Shown in pieces: positions 39,925 to 46,356 of a stretch of DNA of 46,356 nucleotides. Every line of letters starts with the position of its first letter. Position 1 is the first letter of the stretch. The translations under genes and the position numbers were made by a program. A model generated the notes under the pieces. The model saw only the letters and a list, made by a program, of their open reading frames with translations. It was not told the DNA's origin and ran no database searches. Origin of the DNA: JBDHRG01 sp039807445 (lineage in GTDB: Bacteria > Pseudomonadota > Gammaproteobacteria > Competibacterales > Competibacteraceae); contig JBDHRG010000006.1 in NCBI GenBank assembly GCA_039807445.1, positions 1 to 46,356 on the forward strand, read 5' to 3'.

Positions 39925-39973
39925 TCGGCGGTTCGGTTTCTCCACTCTGAGCTGAGAGGTTTCATCCGCCGAT
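39924..39973 (+). promoter_or_regulatory. Inverted repeat that would sequester the metA start
   Basis: ATCGGCGG at 39924-39931 is a perfect inverted match to CCGCCGAT at 39966-39973, the latter including the first two bases of the metA ATG. The loop of 34 bases contains GAGAGG, the only ribosome-binding candidate. Folding would hide the start codon. This is inferred from pairing alone. Confidence 0.4.
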
Positions 39974-41042
39974 GCCGCTCGTCGCACATTCGGGCTTGCC
40001 CAGCTTCCAGCGTCTCGCCGCCGAGGGCGAGGAGATCCTCGGGGTCGAGCGCGCCAATCACCAGGACATCCGCGAGCTGCACATCGGGCTGCTCAACATG
40101 ATGCCCGACGCCGCGCTGCGGGCGACCGAGCGGCAGTTCATGCGCCTGATCGGCTCGTGCAACCGCATCGCGCAGTTCTACGTGCACCCGTTCACGCTCG
40201 ACGGGCTCGAGCGGGGCGCCGAGACGCGGGCTTACATCGACAGCTATTACGAGCGCTTCGACGCGCTGCGGCGCGAGGGGCTCGATGCCCTGATCATCAC
40301 CGGCACCAACCCGGATTATCCGCGCGAGCGCTACTGGTCGAAGCTGCGCGAAGTCGTCGAGTGGGCGTTCGGCAACGTCACCTCGACGCTGTTCGCCTGC
40401 CTCGCGGCGCACGCGACGCTGGAGATGCGCTACGAAACCTTCCGCCGGCGCATGCCGGACAAGGTCTGGGGCGTGTACTCGCACCGCGTCGTCGACCGCA
40501 CCCACCCGCTGGTGCGCAACATCAACACGCGCTTCGACGTGCCGCACTCGCGCTGGAACGAAGTCACACGTGCGCAGCTCGACGACGCCGGGCTGGTGAC
40601 GCTGGTCGAGAGCGCCGAGGTCGGCCCGCACCTGGTGGTCAGCCCGGACCGCTTCCGGCAGGTGTTCTTCCAGGGTCATCCCGAGTACGACACAGACAGC
40701 CTGCTGAAGGAGTACAAGCGCGAGGTGCTGCGTTTCGTCCGCGGCGAGCGCGAGGATTATCCGCCGCTGCTCGACCACTACTTCCCGGAGCCGGCGATCG
40801 AGCGCCTGTACGCGTACAAGAAGCAGGCGCTGGCGACCAAGGCGCACGGCGACGACGTAGCCGCGCTCGCGGCCGTTTTTCCCGAGGCCGAGGTGCTGAC
40901 GCACGTCGACAATACCTGGGCCGATTCCGCCAAGGCGGTATTCAACAACTGGCTGGGGCTGATGTACCAGGTCACGCACACCGAGCGCAGCCGACCCTTC
41001 ATGGACGGCGTCGACCCGGACGATCCGCTGGCGGGGCTTTGA
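39972..41042 (+). CDS. metA: Homoserine O-succinyltransferase (MetA family)
   Basis: 356 residues. Activates homoserine at the first step of methionine synthesis. The class I glutamine-amidotransferase-like fold has the catalytic cysteine at C143 (STLFACLAA) and histidine H236 with E238 in FQGHPEYD. DLHIGLLNMMPD-like segment ELHIGLLNMMPDAALRATER replaces the E. coli ILNLMPKK region. Acyl specificity (succinyl or acetyl) cannot be fixed from this reading. MetA enzymes are heat-labile in E. coli; nothing here shows that. Confidence 0.92.
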   Translation: MPLVAHSGLPSFQRLAAEGEEILGVERANHQDIRELHIGLLNMMPDAALRATERQFMRLIGSCNRIAQFYVHPFTLDGLERGAETRAYIDSYYERFDALRREGLDALIITGTNPDYPRERYWSKLREVVEWAFGNVTSTLFACLAAHATLEMRYETFRRRMPDKVWGVYSHRVVDRTHPLVRNINTRFDVPHSRWNEVTRAQLDDAGLVTLVESAEVGPHLVVSPDRFRQVFFQGHPEYDTDSLLKEYKREVLRFVRGEREDYPPLLDHYFPEPAIERLYAYKKQALATKAHGDDVAALAAVFPEAEVLTHVDNTWADSAKAVFNNWLGLMYQVTHTERSRPFMDGVDPDDPLAGL

Positions 41043-41051
41043 TCTCGGGAA

Positions 41052-41101
41052 ATGGGTGATGAGCGATCGGGGATGGGAATCCCCATTCCCCATCGCTCAT
41101 C
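41052..41101. repeat. 7-base-phased inverted repeat (ATGGGNN / CCCCATY type) between metA and ubiC
   Basis: Left arm of four heptamers at 41052-41079 (for example ATGGGTG, ATCGGGG) and right arm of three at 41081-41101 (CCCCATT, CCCCATC, GCTCATC) separated by one base. The arms pair over about 20 bases with few mismatches, making this the tightest hairpin of the family. It starts 9 bases after the metA stop. Confidence 0.85.
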
Positions 41102-41154
41102 GCTGTTCACCCGGCGTGCCATAATGCCCGCTTTGCGCCGAACGACAACGATCC

Positions 41155-41754
41155 GTGCCGATCCGTCCCTTCCGCAGTCTGTTGCCGCGCGCGAGCTGGC
41201 GGCCCGCCGAACGCTGGGTCCGTGCCGCGCTGCCCGGCCGGCTGGCGCGCTGGCTGTTCGACCCTGGCTCGCTGACGCGCCTGCTGCGCAGCGAATGCCG
41301 CGCGCGCGGGCGTGCGTTCGATGTGTGTGTGCTGCGCGAGGGGCGCTTCAAGGTGCTGCCCGACGAGGCGCGCGCGCTGGGGCTGGGGCGGGTCGCCTAC
41401 GCCTGGGTGCGCGAAGTGCATCTGCGCGCCGACGGCGAACCCTGGGTGTTCGCGCGCACGGTGATCCCGCTGGCGACGCTGCGCGGCCCGCTGCGCGTGC
41501 TGGCCGGGCTCGGCACGCGGTCGCTCGGCGAAGTGCTGTTCGCCGACCACCGCGTCAAGCGTGGCGGCTTCACGGTGGCGCGGATCGACGTGCGCCAGCC
41601 GCTGCACCGGCGCGTGCTGGGGCTGGCGCGCGGCGAGCCGCTGTGGGCGCGGCGTTCGCGCTTCAGCCTGGATGGAACCCATGCGCTGCTGGTGTGCGAA
41701 ATCTTCCTGCCCGCCCACCCGGCGACGGCCGAATCTGCTGTGAAAGGACGATGA
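41155..41754 (+). CDS. ubiC: Chorismate pyruvate-lyase
   Basis: 199 residues from a GTG start (MPIRPFRSLLPRASWRPAER). Splits chorismate to 4-hydroxybenzoate and pyruvate, the first committed step of ubiquinone synthesis. Supporting features are VREVHLRADGEPWVFARTVI, with the conserved arginine region, LGEVLFADHRVKR and the final WARRSRFSLDG with CEIFLP. Its stop overlaps the ubiA ATG (ATGA), and the product feeds UbiA. Confidence 0.92.
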   Translation: MPIRPFRSLLPRASWRPAERWVRAALPGRLARWLFDPGSLTRLLRSECRARGRAFDVCVLREGRFKVLPDEARALGLGRVAYAWVREVHLRADGEPWVFARTVIPLATLRGPLRVLAGLGTRSLGEVLFADHRVKRGGFTVARIDVRQPLHRRVLGLARGEPLWARRSRFSLDGTHALLVCEIFLPAHPATAESAVKGR

Positions 41755-42626
41755 ACGCAACCCGACTCGAGGACCGACTGAACGAATACGCGCGGCTGAT
41801 GCGGCTGGACCGGCCGATCGGCAGCTTCCTGCTGCTGTGGCCGACGCTGTGGGCGCTGTGGATCGCTGGGCAGGGGCAGCCGCGCGCCGGCACCGTGCTG
41901 GTGTTCGTGTGCGGCGTGTTCCTGATGCGCTCGGCGGGCTGCGTCGCCAACGACATCGCCGACCGCCGCTTCGACCCGCACGTCGTCCGCACCCGCGAGC
42001 GCCCGCTCGCCGCCGGCCGGGTCACGGTGCGCGAGGCGCTGTGGCTGTTCATCGTGCTGTGCCTGGCGGCTTTCGCGCTGGTGCTGACGCAGAACGCGCT
42101 GACCGTCGGGCTGTCGGTGATCGGCGTGATGTTGGCCGCGATCTACCCGCTGATGAAACGCTTCCACCACTGGCCGCAGGTGGTGCTCGGCCTGGCCTTC
42201 GGCTGGGGCATCCCGATGGCGTTCGCGGCGCTGACCGGCACGGTGCCGCTCACCGCCTGGCTGCTGCTCGCCTGCAACGTGGTCTGGTCGGTGGTCTACG
42301 ACACGATGTACGCGATGACCGACCGCGACGACGACCTCCAGATCGGCGTCAAGTCGACCGCGATCCTGTTCGGTGAGCGCGACACGCAGATCGTCGGCTG
42401 GCTGCAGCTCGCGTTCTTCGGCCTGCTGGTGCTGGTCGGGCTGGCCGCCGGGCGTGGCGTGTTCTGGTACCTCGGGCTGTTCCTCGCCGCGTGGTTTGCG
42501 CTGCACCAGCTCTACCTGATCCGCGAGCGCGAGCCCGCCGCCTGCTTCCGCGCCTTCCTGAACGCCAACCGGGTCGGGCTGATGGTGTTCGCGGGGCTGG
42601 CTCTGGATTACCTGCCCAGAGGGTGA
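41751..42626 (+). CDS. ubiA: 4-hydroxybenzoate octaprenyltransferase
   Basis: 291 residues with about eight or nine membrane segments. Attaches the polyprenyl chain to 4-hydroxybenzoate in ubiquinone synthesis at the inner membrane. The two aspartate-rich metal-diphosphate sites are NDIADRRFD (residues 67-75) and YDTMYAMTDRDDD (183-195). It is translationally coupled to ubiC by a 4-base overlap. Its stop lies in GGGTGAGGGG, a single copy of the repeat unit seen elsewhere. Confidence 0.96.
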   Translation: MNATRLEDRLNEYARLMRLDRPIGSFLLLWPTLWALWIAGQGQPRAGTVLVFVCGVFLMRSAGCVANDIADRRFDPHVVRTRERPLAAGRVTVREALWLFIVLCLAAFALVLTQNALTVGLSVIGVMLAAIYPLMKRFHHWPQVVLGLAFGWGIPMAFAALTGTVPLTAWLLLACNVVWSVVYDTMYAMTDRDDDLQIGVKSTAILFGERDTQIVGWLQLAFFGLLVLVGLAAGRGVFWYLGLFLAAWFALHQLYLIREREPAACFRAFLNANRVGLMVFAGLALDYLPRG

Positions 42627-42645
42627 GGGGCTTTCCAAAGTGATC

Positions 42646-42720
42646 CGCTGCGCGGCAGCGCAGCGACTGGCTCCTGCGCCGTGAAAACCATGCTCTTTCC
42701 CCCCTTTTCCAAAGGGGGGA
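42646..42720. terminator. Two perfect hairpins downstream of ubiA
   Basis: CGCTGCGC at 42646-42653 pairs with GCGCAGCG at 42658-42665, and TCCCCCCTTT at 42698-42707 pairs perfectly with AAAGGGGGGA at 42711-42720 around a 3-base loop. Neither has a strong T-run after it. They may end ubiA transcription or stabilise its message; the second resembles the C6-G6 palindromes dispersed in several proteobacterial genomes. Confidence 0.5.
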
Positions 42721-42782
42721 GCCGGCAGGGCCCATTGATCCATGCTGTTTTTCTTGCACCTTGAATGTATGGCCCGTCCCGC

Positions 42783-43032
42783 GTTGGCAAGCTCGGCGGG
42801 GGAATCGGTGGTGAACGGGTCTGCGTCAATGTATCCGGCCTCATCACGAGCTGTATCGCTCGTTGGCCCCGATGGATATTCGCGCTTGCCTGGTCTCATA
42901 AGCCTCGCGGTTTCGAGAACCGTTTTAAGGTCCAGACTGCAGACAAGCCGCTCGACCGGTTACGCCATCGATCTCGGCTGAGCTCGCACACTCAGGCAGG
43001 AACCTCCTTGCGGTTGGGCTGGAAACGAGGGG
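42783..43032 (-). ncRNA. Candidate bridge-RNA region of the IS110-type element
   Basis: Elements of the IS110 family encode a structured bridge RNA in a non-coding end, which in the IS1111 subgroup is reported downstream of the recombinase. These 250 bases lie in that position and hold no gene. Short stems are visible, for example CGGTT with AACCG around 42908-42922. The actual RNA ends and the target- and donor-binding loops were not resolved. Confidence 0.35.
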
Positions 43033-44058
43033 CTATGCGGCTAGCGCTGCGCTGCGATAGACCGTCCCATGGCGCAGCACCGCCCACGCGATCCGCGCGA
43101 GTTTGTTGGCCAGCGCCACCACCACCACGTTGGCGTGTGCCCGGCTCGCCAAGGCCCGGGCCCAGTCACCGAGCCGATCGCGGTGCCCAGCGAGGTGGGT
43201 GTAGAGGGAGCGAGCGCCGTGGATCAACATCGTGCGCAGATAGGCATTGCCGCGCTTGCTGATACCGAGCAGCCGCGGCTTGCCGCCGGTCGAGTACTGA
43301 CGCGGGACGATGCCGAGCCAGGCGGCGAGTGCGCGCCCCGAGCCGAAGGCGCTGCCATTGCCCACCGCGGCGGTCAAGGCGCTGGCGATGATCGGGCCGA
43401 TGCCGGGAATGCGCATCAGGCGCTGACAGGCGTCGTCCGGCGCGACCAAGGCATCGATCTCCCCTTCGAGCCGGGCGAGGCGCGTATCGAACTCCTCCAG
43501 CCATTCGCGCTGCCGGCGCAGCAGCGTGCGCATCGCTGCCGAGAGCGCGTTGTCGGCGTCCTCCAGCACCACCGGCAGCGCCGAGCGCAGGTGCTCGATG
43601 CCCGGCGCGACCGTCAGGCCGTTCTCCAGCAGGAAGGCCCGCATCTGGTTGACCAGCGCCGTGCGGCTCCGGATCAACTGGCTGCGCACGCGGTGCAGCG
43701 CCTGGACGTCCTGCTGCGCGACGGTCTTCACCGGCACGAAGCGCATCGTCGGCCGGGTCACGGCCTCGGCGATGGCCTCGGCATCGAGGCCATCGGACTT
43801 GTTCGACTCGAGGTACGGCTTGACGAACTGGGCTGCCATCAGGCGCACCTCGTGACCGTGGGCGGCGAAGCGGCGGGCGAGATGCTGCGAGCCGGCGCAG
43901 GCCTCCATACCGACGAGACAGGGTGGCAGCTTGGCCATGAAGCGCATCAGCGGCTCGCGCCCGAGTTGCTTGCGCAGCACCGGCTTGCCGTGGGCGTCAA
44001 GGCCGCACAGGTGGAAGGTCGATTTGCCGATATCGATGCCGAGAACGGTCAGTGTCAT
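43033..44058 (-). CDS. IS110-family transposase (DEDD recombinase)
   Basis: 341 residues, full length. The RuvC-like N-terminal domain has the acidic quartet D9 (GIDIGKS), E52 (GMEACAG), D89 and D92 (SDGLDAEAI). The C-terminal Tnp20 domain has IPGIGPIIASALTAAVG, a helix-hairpin-helix, and the serine-containing STGGKPRLLGISKRGN that supplies the nucleophile. VTRPTMRFVPVKT is characteristic of the IS1111 subgroup. No disruption is seen, so it may be active. Confidence 0.95.
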   Translation of the reverse strand: MTLTVLGIDIGKSTFHLCGLDAHGKPVLRKQLGREPLMRFMAKLPPCLVGMEACAGSQHLARRFAAHGHEVRLMAAQFVKPYLESNKSDGLDAEAIAEAVTRPTMRFVPVKTVAQQDVQALHRVRSQLIRSRTALVNQMRAFLLENGLTVAPGIEHLRSALPVVLEDADNALSAAMRTLLRRQREWLEEFDTRLARLEGEIDALVAPDDACQRLMRIPGIGPIIASALTAAVGNGSAFGSGRALAAWLGIVPRQYSTGGKPRLLGISKRGNAYLRTMLIHGARSLYTHLAGHRDRLGDWARALASRAHANVVVVALANKLARIAWAVLRHGTVYRSAALAA

Positions 44059-44150
44059 GATAGCGACCTCCAGGTGAGGGATGGGTTCGCTCCCGCTTAG
44101 AGTGCGGGACGGGCCATCCCATTAGCCTTGATGCCGTGATGGTGTGGGGA

Positions 44151-44171
44151 GGGCGGGTTAGAAACCCGTCC
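44151..44171. other. Hairpin between the two insertion sequences
   Basis: GGGCGGGTT at 44151-44159 pairs with AACCCGTCC at 44163-44171 (one G-T pair) around AGA. It lies in the 61 bases between the two elements, in what would have been the original target sequence. No T-run follows. Its role is unknown. Confidence 0.4.
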
Positions 44172-44192
44172 TTACCCGATTAGAGCACACGG

Positions 44193-45650
44193 CCAGCCCT
44201 TTTAACGTGATTCCAAGTCATTTATTCTGAAGCACTTTTTTCATCCACTCGACCCACCTTCCCGATGATCGCAGACGCCGTCTTCCGCCGCTTCACCGAC
44301 CAGGCCCCTCTGCCGGTGATGATCCGCGCCCTGCTCGAGCGCAGCTTCCACCCCGAGCGCCTGGATGCCTGGTTCGAGAGGGTCGCCGCGGCGCAGTACA
44401 CCCGCGAGCGGCTGTTCTCGACGGTGTTCGAGCTGATGAGCCAGGTGGTCTGCGGGCTGCGCCATTCGATTCACGATGCCTACCAGAGCTGTGAGGATAT
44501 CGCCGTGTCGGTGGTGTCGGTCTACCGCAAGCTGGCCAACCTGGAGCTCGGCACCGCGGCGGCGTGGGTGCGCTACTCGGCCTGCGAGGCGGCGGCGGTG
44601 ATGGCGGCGCTGGGTTACACGCGGCCCTCGCTGGTGCCCGGCTATACGGTCAAGATCCTCGACGGTAACGCCTTGCCTGCCAGCGAGCGCCGCCTCGAGG
44701 CGTTGCGGGGCCTGAGCGCCGGCCCGCTGCCGGGCAAGGCGGTGGTGGTCTATGCGCCGGCGCGCAACCGCATGGGCGATGTCTTCCCCGGCGAGGACGG
44801 CCATGCCCAGGAGCGCGCGCTGCTGCCGGCCATCGTGCAGACGGTAGCGCCCGGGGAGGTCTGGGTGGGCGACCGCAACGTCTGCGTCACCGCGTTTCTC
44901 TTCGGCATCGATCAGCGCGGGGCGTGCTTCATCGTCCGCGAGCACGGCGCGCTGCGCTTCGGGGTGGACGGCGCCCAGCAGGGGGAGAGGCGGATCGAGA
45001 CGGGCGTGGTCAGCGAACAGCCGATCACCCTCACCCACGCCCAGGGGCAGACGCTGGGCTTGCGCCGGGTGCGGGTGCGCCTGGATAAGCCCACCCGCGA
45101 CGGCGACCCGGTGATCTATCTCCTCACCAACCTGCCCCCCGAGGTGGCCTCGGCGGCGCGCGTGACCGAGGTATACCGGCGTCGGTGGCGACTGGAGACC
45201 GCGTTCCAGGTCCTGGCGGTGGCGCCGAACTGCGAGATCGACACCCTGGCCTATCCCAAGGCGGCGTTGTTCGGCTTCTGCGTGGCGCTGATGACCTACA
45301 ACCTGATGGCCGCCACCCAGGCCGCTCTGGCCCAGGCCCATGGCGCCGAGACCATCGAGCAGACCTTCTCCGACTACTCCCTGGCCGCCGAGCTGGAGGC
45401 GGTGGTGCCGGGGATGTTGGTGGCCTTGCCCGAGTCGTACTGGCGTCCCTTTCGCACCCTGTCCGAGGAGGCCTTTGCCGCCTGGCGGCTGGAGCTGGCC
45501 GGGCGGGTACGTCTGGCCCGCTTCCAGAAGCATCCGCGGGGGCCGAAGAAGCCGCCCACGCCGCGGGTTCATGATCCGAACAAGCCCCATGTCTCCGCCG
45601 CCAAGGTCATCGCTGCACACAAGAAGTCGAAGTCACGTTAAAAGGGCTGG
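44193..45650 (+). mobile_element. IS4-family insertion sequence with 18-bp perfect inverted repeats
   Basis: Left end CCAGCCCTTTTAACGTGA at 44193-44210 is the exact complement of 45633-45650. The element is 1458 bases and contains one intact transposase. The transposase stop codon lies within the right inverted repeat. The flanks show no matching direct duplication (left GAGCACACGG, right TCAGGCAACG), so the insertion may have been followed by recombination or deletion. Confidence 0.9.
44265..45641 (+). CDS. IS4-family transposase (DDE)
   Basis: 458 residues. DDE triad: D133 (KILDGNALP), D203 (VWVGDRNVC) and E311 in the YREK-like signature YRRRWRLETAFQ, where Y304, R307 and E311 have the Y-2-R-3-E spacing. 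The catalytic domain is interrupted by the beta-strand insertion typical of IS4 enzymes (about residues 205-300). The basic C-terminus RFQKHPRGPKKPPTPRVHDP ends within the inverted repeat. Intact frame. Confidence 0.93.
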   Translation: MIADAVFRRFTDQAPLPVMIRALLERSFHPERLDAWFERVAAAQYTRERLFSTVFELMSQVVCGLRHSIHDAYQSCEDIAVSVVSVYRKLANLELGTAAAWVRYSACEAAAVMAALGYTRPSLVPGYTVKILDGNALPASERRLEALRGLSAGPLPGKAVVVYAPARNRMGDVFPGEDGHAQERALLPAIVQTVAPGEVWVGDRNVCVTAFLFGIDQRGACFIVREHGALRFGVDGAQQGERRIETGVVSEQPITLTHAQGQTLGLRRVRVRLDKPTRDGDPVIYLLTNLPPEVASAARVTEVYRRRWRLETAFQVLAVAPNCEIDTLAYPKAALFGFCVALMTYNLMAATQAALAQAHGAETIEQTFSDYSLAAELEAVVPGMLVALPESYWRPFRTLSEEAFAAWRLELAGRVRLARFQKHPRGPKKPPTPRVHDPNKPHVSAAKVIAAHKKSKSR

Positions 45651-45677
45651 TCAGGCAACGGCTTTATCGTTGCCTGA
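45651..45677. promoter_or_regulatory. Perfect palindrome at the IS4 boundary, candidate operator
   Basis: TCAGGCAACG at 45651-45660 pairs perfectly with CGTTGCCTGA at 45668-45677 around 7 bases. It begins at the first base outside the IS and overlaps the -35 box of the following promoter. An autoregulatory operator for the downstream gene pair is possible; a transcription stop for the IS is the alternative. Confidence 0.45.
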
Positions 45678-45699
45678 CATTTAACCTTCAAACTATAAA
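45670..45699 (+). promoter_or_regulatory. Candidate promoter of the DUF4258 gene pair
   Basis: TTGCCT (45670-45675) and TATAAA (45694-45699) are 18 bases apart. Transcription would begin about 13 bases before the GTG start. The -35 box lies in the palindrome at 45651-45677. The region is much AT-richer than the chromosome to the left, in keeping with acquired DNA. Confidence 0.45.
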
Positions 45700-45718
45700 C
45701 AAAAAGCGGAATTGCTGA

Positions 45719-46000
45719 GTGGCAGAACCGACTATAACCCGAATCCGAGAATGCATCCGTTTGCTCAACTATGTCGTTTCCATTCACGCCGCCGAGGAAT
45801 TAGACGATGACAACATCACGATCCTTGACCTCGAAAATATCATCCTCACAGGCAAAATCATCGAGCGCCAACGAGACACCTGGACAAGAGAAGTCAAATG
45901 CGTTGTCCGTGGCTCCACACTCGACGAGCGACACGCCGAAACGATCGTCAAAATCGGGGCGACAGGCAAGCTCTTCATCATTACTGCCTACCTCGCCTGA
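45719..46000 (+). CDS. DUF4258 protein, putative toxin
   Basis: 93 residues from a GTG start. DUF4258 pattern: SIHAAEELDDDNITILDLENIILTG followed by ERQRDTWTREVKCVVRG and a final strand LFIITAYLA. The family has a RelE/BrnT-like small fold and often pairs with a YgiT-type zinc-finger gene, as here. Toxin activity is inferred from this context. Composition is lower in GC than the core genes, a sign of transfer. Confidence 0.8.
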   Translation: MAEPTITRIRECIRLLNYVVSIHAAEELDDDNITILDLENIILTGKIIERQRDTWTREVKCVVRGSTLDERHAETIVKIGATGKLFIITAYLA

Positions 46001-46241
46001 ACAACTCTGCGCTTCTTGTGGTAAGCCAGGTGTTCAATTACGCCAAGTTACCCGGAGTTTCGGTCGAGGAAGTTCGCTATTGGTAATTGAGGAAATACCG
46101 CTATGGACATGTCCGCATTGTGGGGAATCGTACTTCACAGCGCAAACCCTGCATGAAATAGAGCGCATCAAAGCGTTACGGAAATCCATAGCCGTTAAAC
46201 GCCCAATACCTGTTGCCTTGTTTCAAGCTCCATGCGCCTAA
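45984..46241 (+). CDS. YgiT-type zinc-finger protein, putative antitoxin
   Basis: About 80 residues. The zinc finger has two pairs, CASC and CPHC, with the conserved WTCPHCGESYFTAQTLHEIE end. It corresponds to the N-terminal domain of MqsA antitoxins, without a helix-turn-helix domain. The start is uncertain: no ATG, GTG or TTG precedes the first cysteine closely; CTG at 45984 is taken, while GTG at 45909 would give a long overlap with DUF4258. A damaged or unusual start is possible. The stop TAA lies in GCCTAAC, an attC-like half-site. Confidence 0.65.
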   Translation: MPTSPEQLCASCGKPGVQLRQVTRSFGRGSSLLVIEEIPLWTCPHCGESYFTAQTLHEIERIKALRKSIAVKRPIPVALFQAPCA

Positions 46242-46289
46242 CATGGCGCTGCACCGGACTCCGCTACGCTCCGCCGGGGGGCGTTGGTG
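46236..46289 (+). other. Degenerate attC-like recombination site
   Basis: GCCTAAC at 46236-46242 fits the RYYYAAC half-site of integron attC and overlaps the stop codon of the zinc-finger gene. GTTGGTG at 46282-46288 is a poor partner for the GTTRRRY half-site. Between them lies GC-rich partly palindromic sequence. Only the first half is convincing, and no integrase or second attC is in the window. Confidence 0.3.
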
Positions 46290-46329
46290 CATAGATGGTC
46301 CGGCCCCCGATCGCCACCGAGGCTGAGCG

Positions 46330-46356
46330 ATGTGGTTGAAGTGGCGTACGGTCATG
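46330..46356 (+). CDS. Possible start of a further small gene (partial)
   Basis: ATG at 46330 preceded by GAGG gives MWLKWRTVM before the window ends. With the sequence upstream resembling a cassette boundary it could be the next cassette gene, but nine codons do not allow a decision. Confidence 0.2.

Larger units (their letters stand above)
42759..44131 (-). mobile_element. IS110-family element (IS1111 type)
   Basis: The transposase gene is flanked by perfect 14-base subterminal inverted repeats, ATGGCCCGTCCCGC at 42769-42782 and its complement at 44104-44117. Outside these, CCTTGA occurs at 42759-42764 and again at 44126-44131, four and eight bases from the repeats; this shared hexamer is a candidate recombination core. 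The long non-coding end (about 250 bases) lies downstream of the transposase, as in the IS1111 subgroup. Boundaries are an inference from these repeats. Confidence 0.75.

Noticed and set aside
19660..41101. The heptamer arrays as CRISPR or REP sequences
   Set aside because: There are no unique spacers between repeats, the unit is only 7 bases, it differs from locus to locus, and no REP-type conserved palindrome or RAYT transposase is seen.
42627..43032. Small open frames across the ubiA-IS110 gap
   Set aside because: They cross the subterminal repeat of the element and the presumed bridge-RNA region and resemble no protein.
45898..46086. An open frame in the third frame over the DUF4258 and zinc-finger genes
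   Set aside because: Overlaps two better supported genes and has no recognisable motif.
1..46356. tRNA or rRNA genes
   Set aside because: None was recognised by eye on either strand; short tRNA-like clover arms would need a dedicated search.

Overview
The window is high-GC bacterial chromosome and reads most like a gammaproteobacterium; the order cannot be fixed from this sequence. Reasons: the tuf, S10, spc and alpha ribosomal operons are fused and collinear; rpmJ sits between secY and rpsM with no infA there, which is the gammaproteobacterial rather than the usual betaproteobacterial arrangement; S4 ends in VVELYSK; and the gmk-rpoZ-spoT-ridA-recG block, a Rof homologue, MetA, UbiC and UbiA are all present.

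Layout. (1) 1-13890: the 3' end of tuf, then 29 collinear genes for ribosomal proteins, SecY and the RNA polymerase alpha subunit, closed by an intrinsic terminator after rplQ. Two terminator-like hairpins lie inside the S10 operon, between rpsJ and rplC and between rpsC and rplP. (2) 13911-18060, minus strand: a small unknown protein, nadC, a HAD phosphatase, a TolC-type outer-membrane channel, a rhodanese and pcm, tightly packed. (3) 18310-25055: cysH, a lysophospholipid-type acyltransferase, rnd, moaC, ppa, a short-form adk, gltA behind a long structured leader, and a cysteine-free L31. (4) 25283-42626: rimO; a minus-strand block of rph, rdgB, hemW, a small zinc protein and a Rof-like gene; yicC, gmk, rpoZ, spoT and ridA; dksA; a type II DAHP synthase; a DUF2242 lipoprotein; recG; metA; ubiC-ubiA. 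This is housekeeping metabolism and stress signalling: alarmone synthesis (spoT, rpoZ, dksA), nucleotide sanitation (rdgB, gmk, adk, ppa), sulfur and methionine assimilation (cysH, metA) and ubiquinone entry (ubiC, ubiA). (5) 42627-46356: an accessory tail with an IS110/IS1111-type element, an IS4-family element with 18-bp perfect inverted repeats, a DUF4258 plus YgiT-zinc-finger pair that looks like a toxin-antitoxin cassette, and a degenerate attC-like sequence at the edge.

The most unusual signal is a family of intergenic arrays built from 7-base units. The unit differs from locus to locus (TGAGGGG, CCCCATY or CGAGGNN types) but the period is always seven. Two complementary arms usually face each other as an inverted repeat. 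They start at or just after stop codons, and in three genes they have become coding sequence (RdgB N-terminus, MoaC C-terminus, C-terminus of the 34632-34898 ORF). A related 7-phased hairpin is the rpsJ-rplC terminator-like structure.
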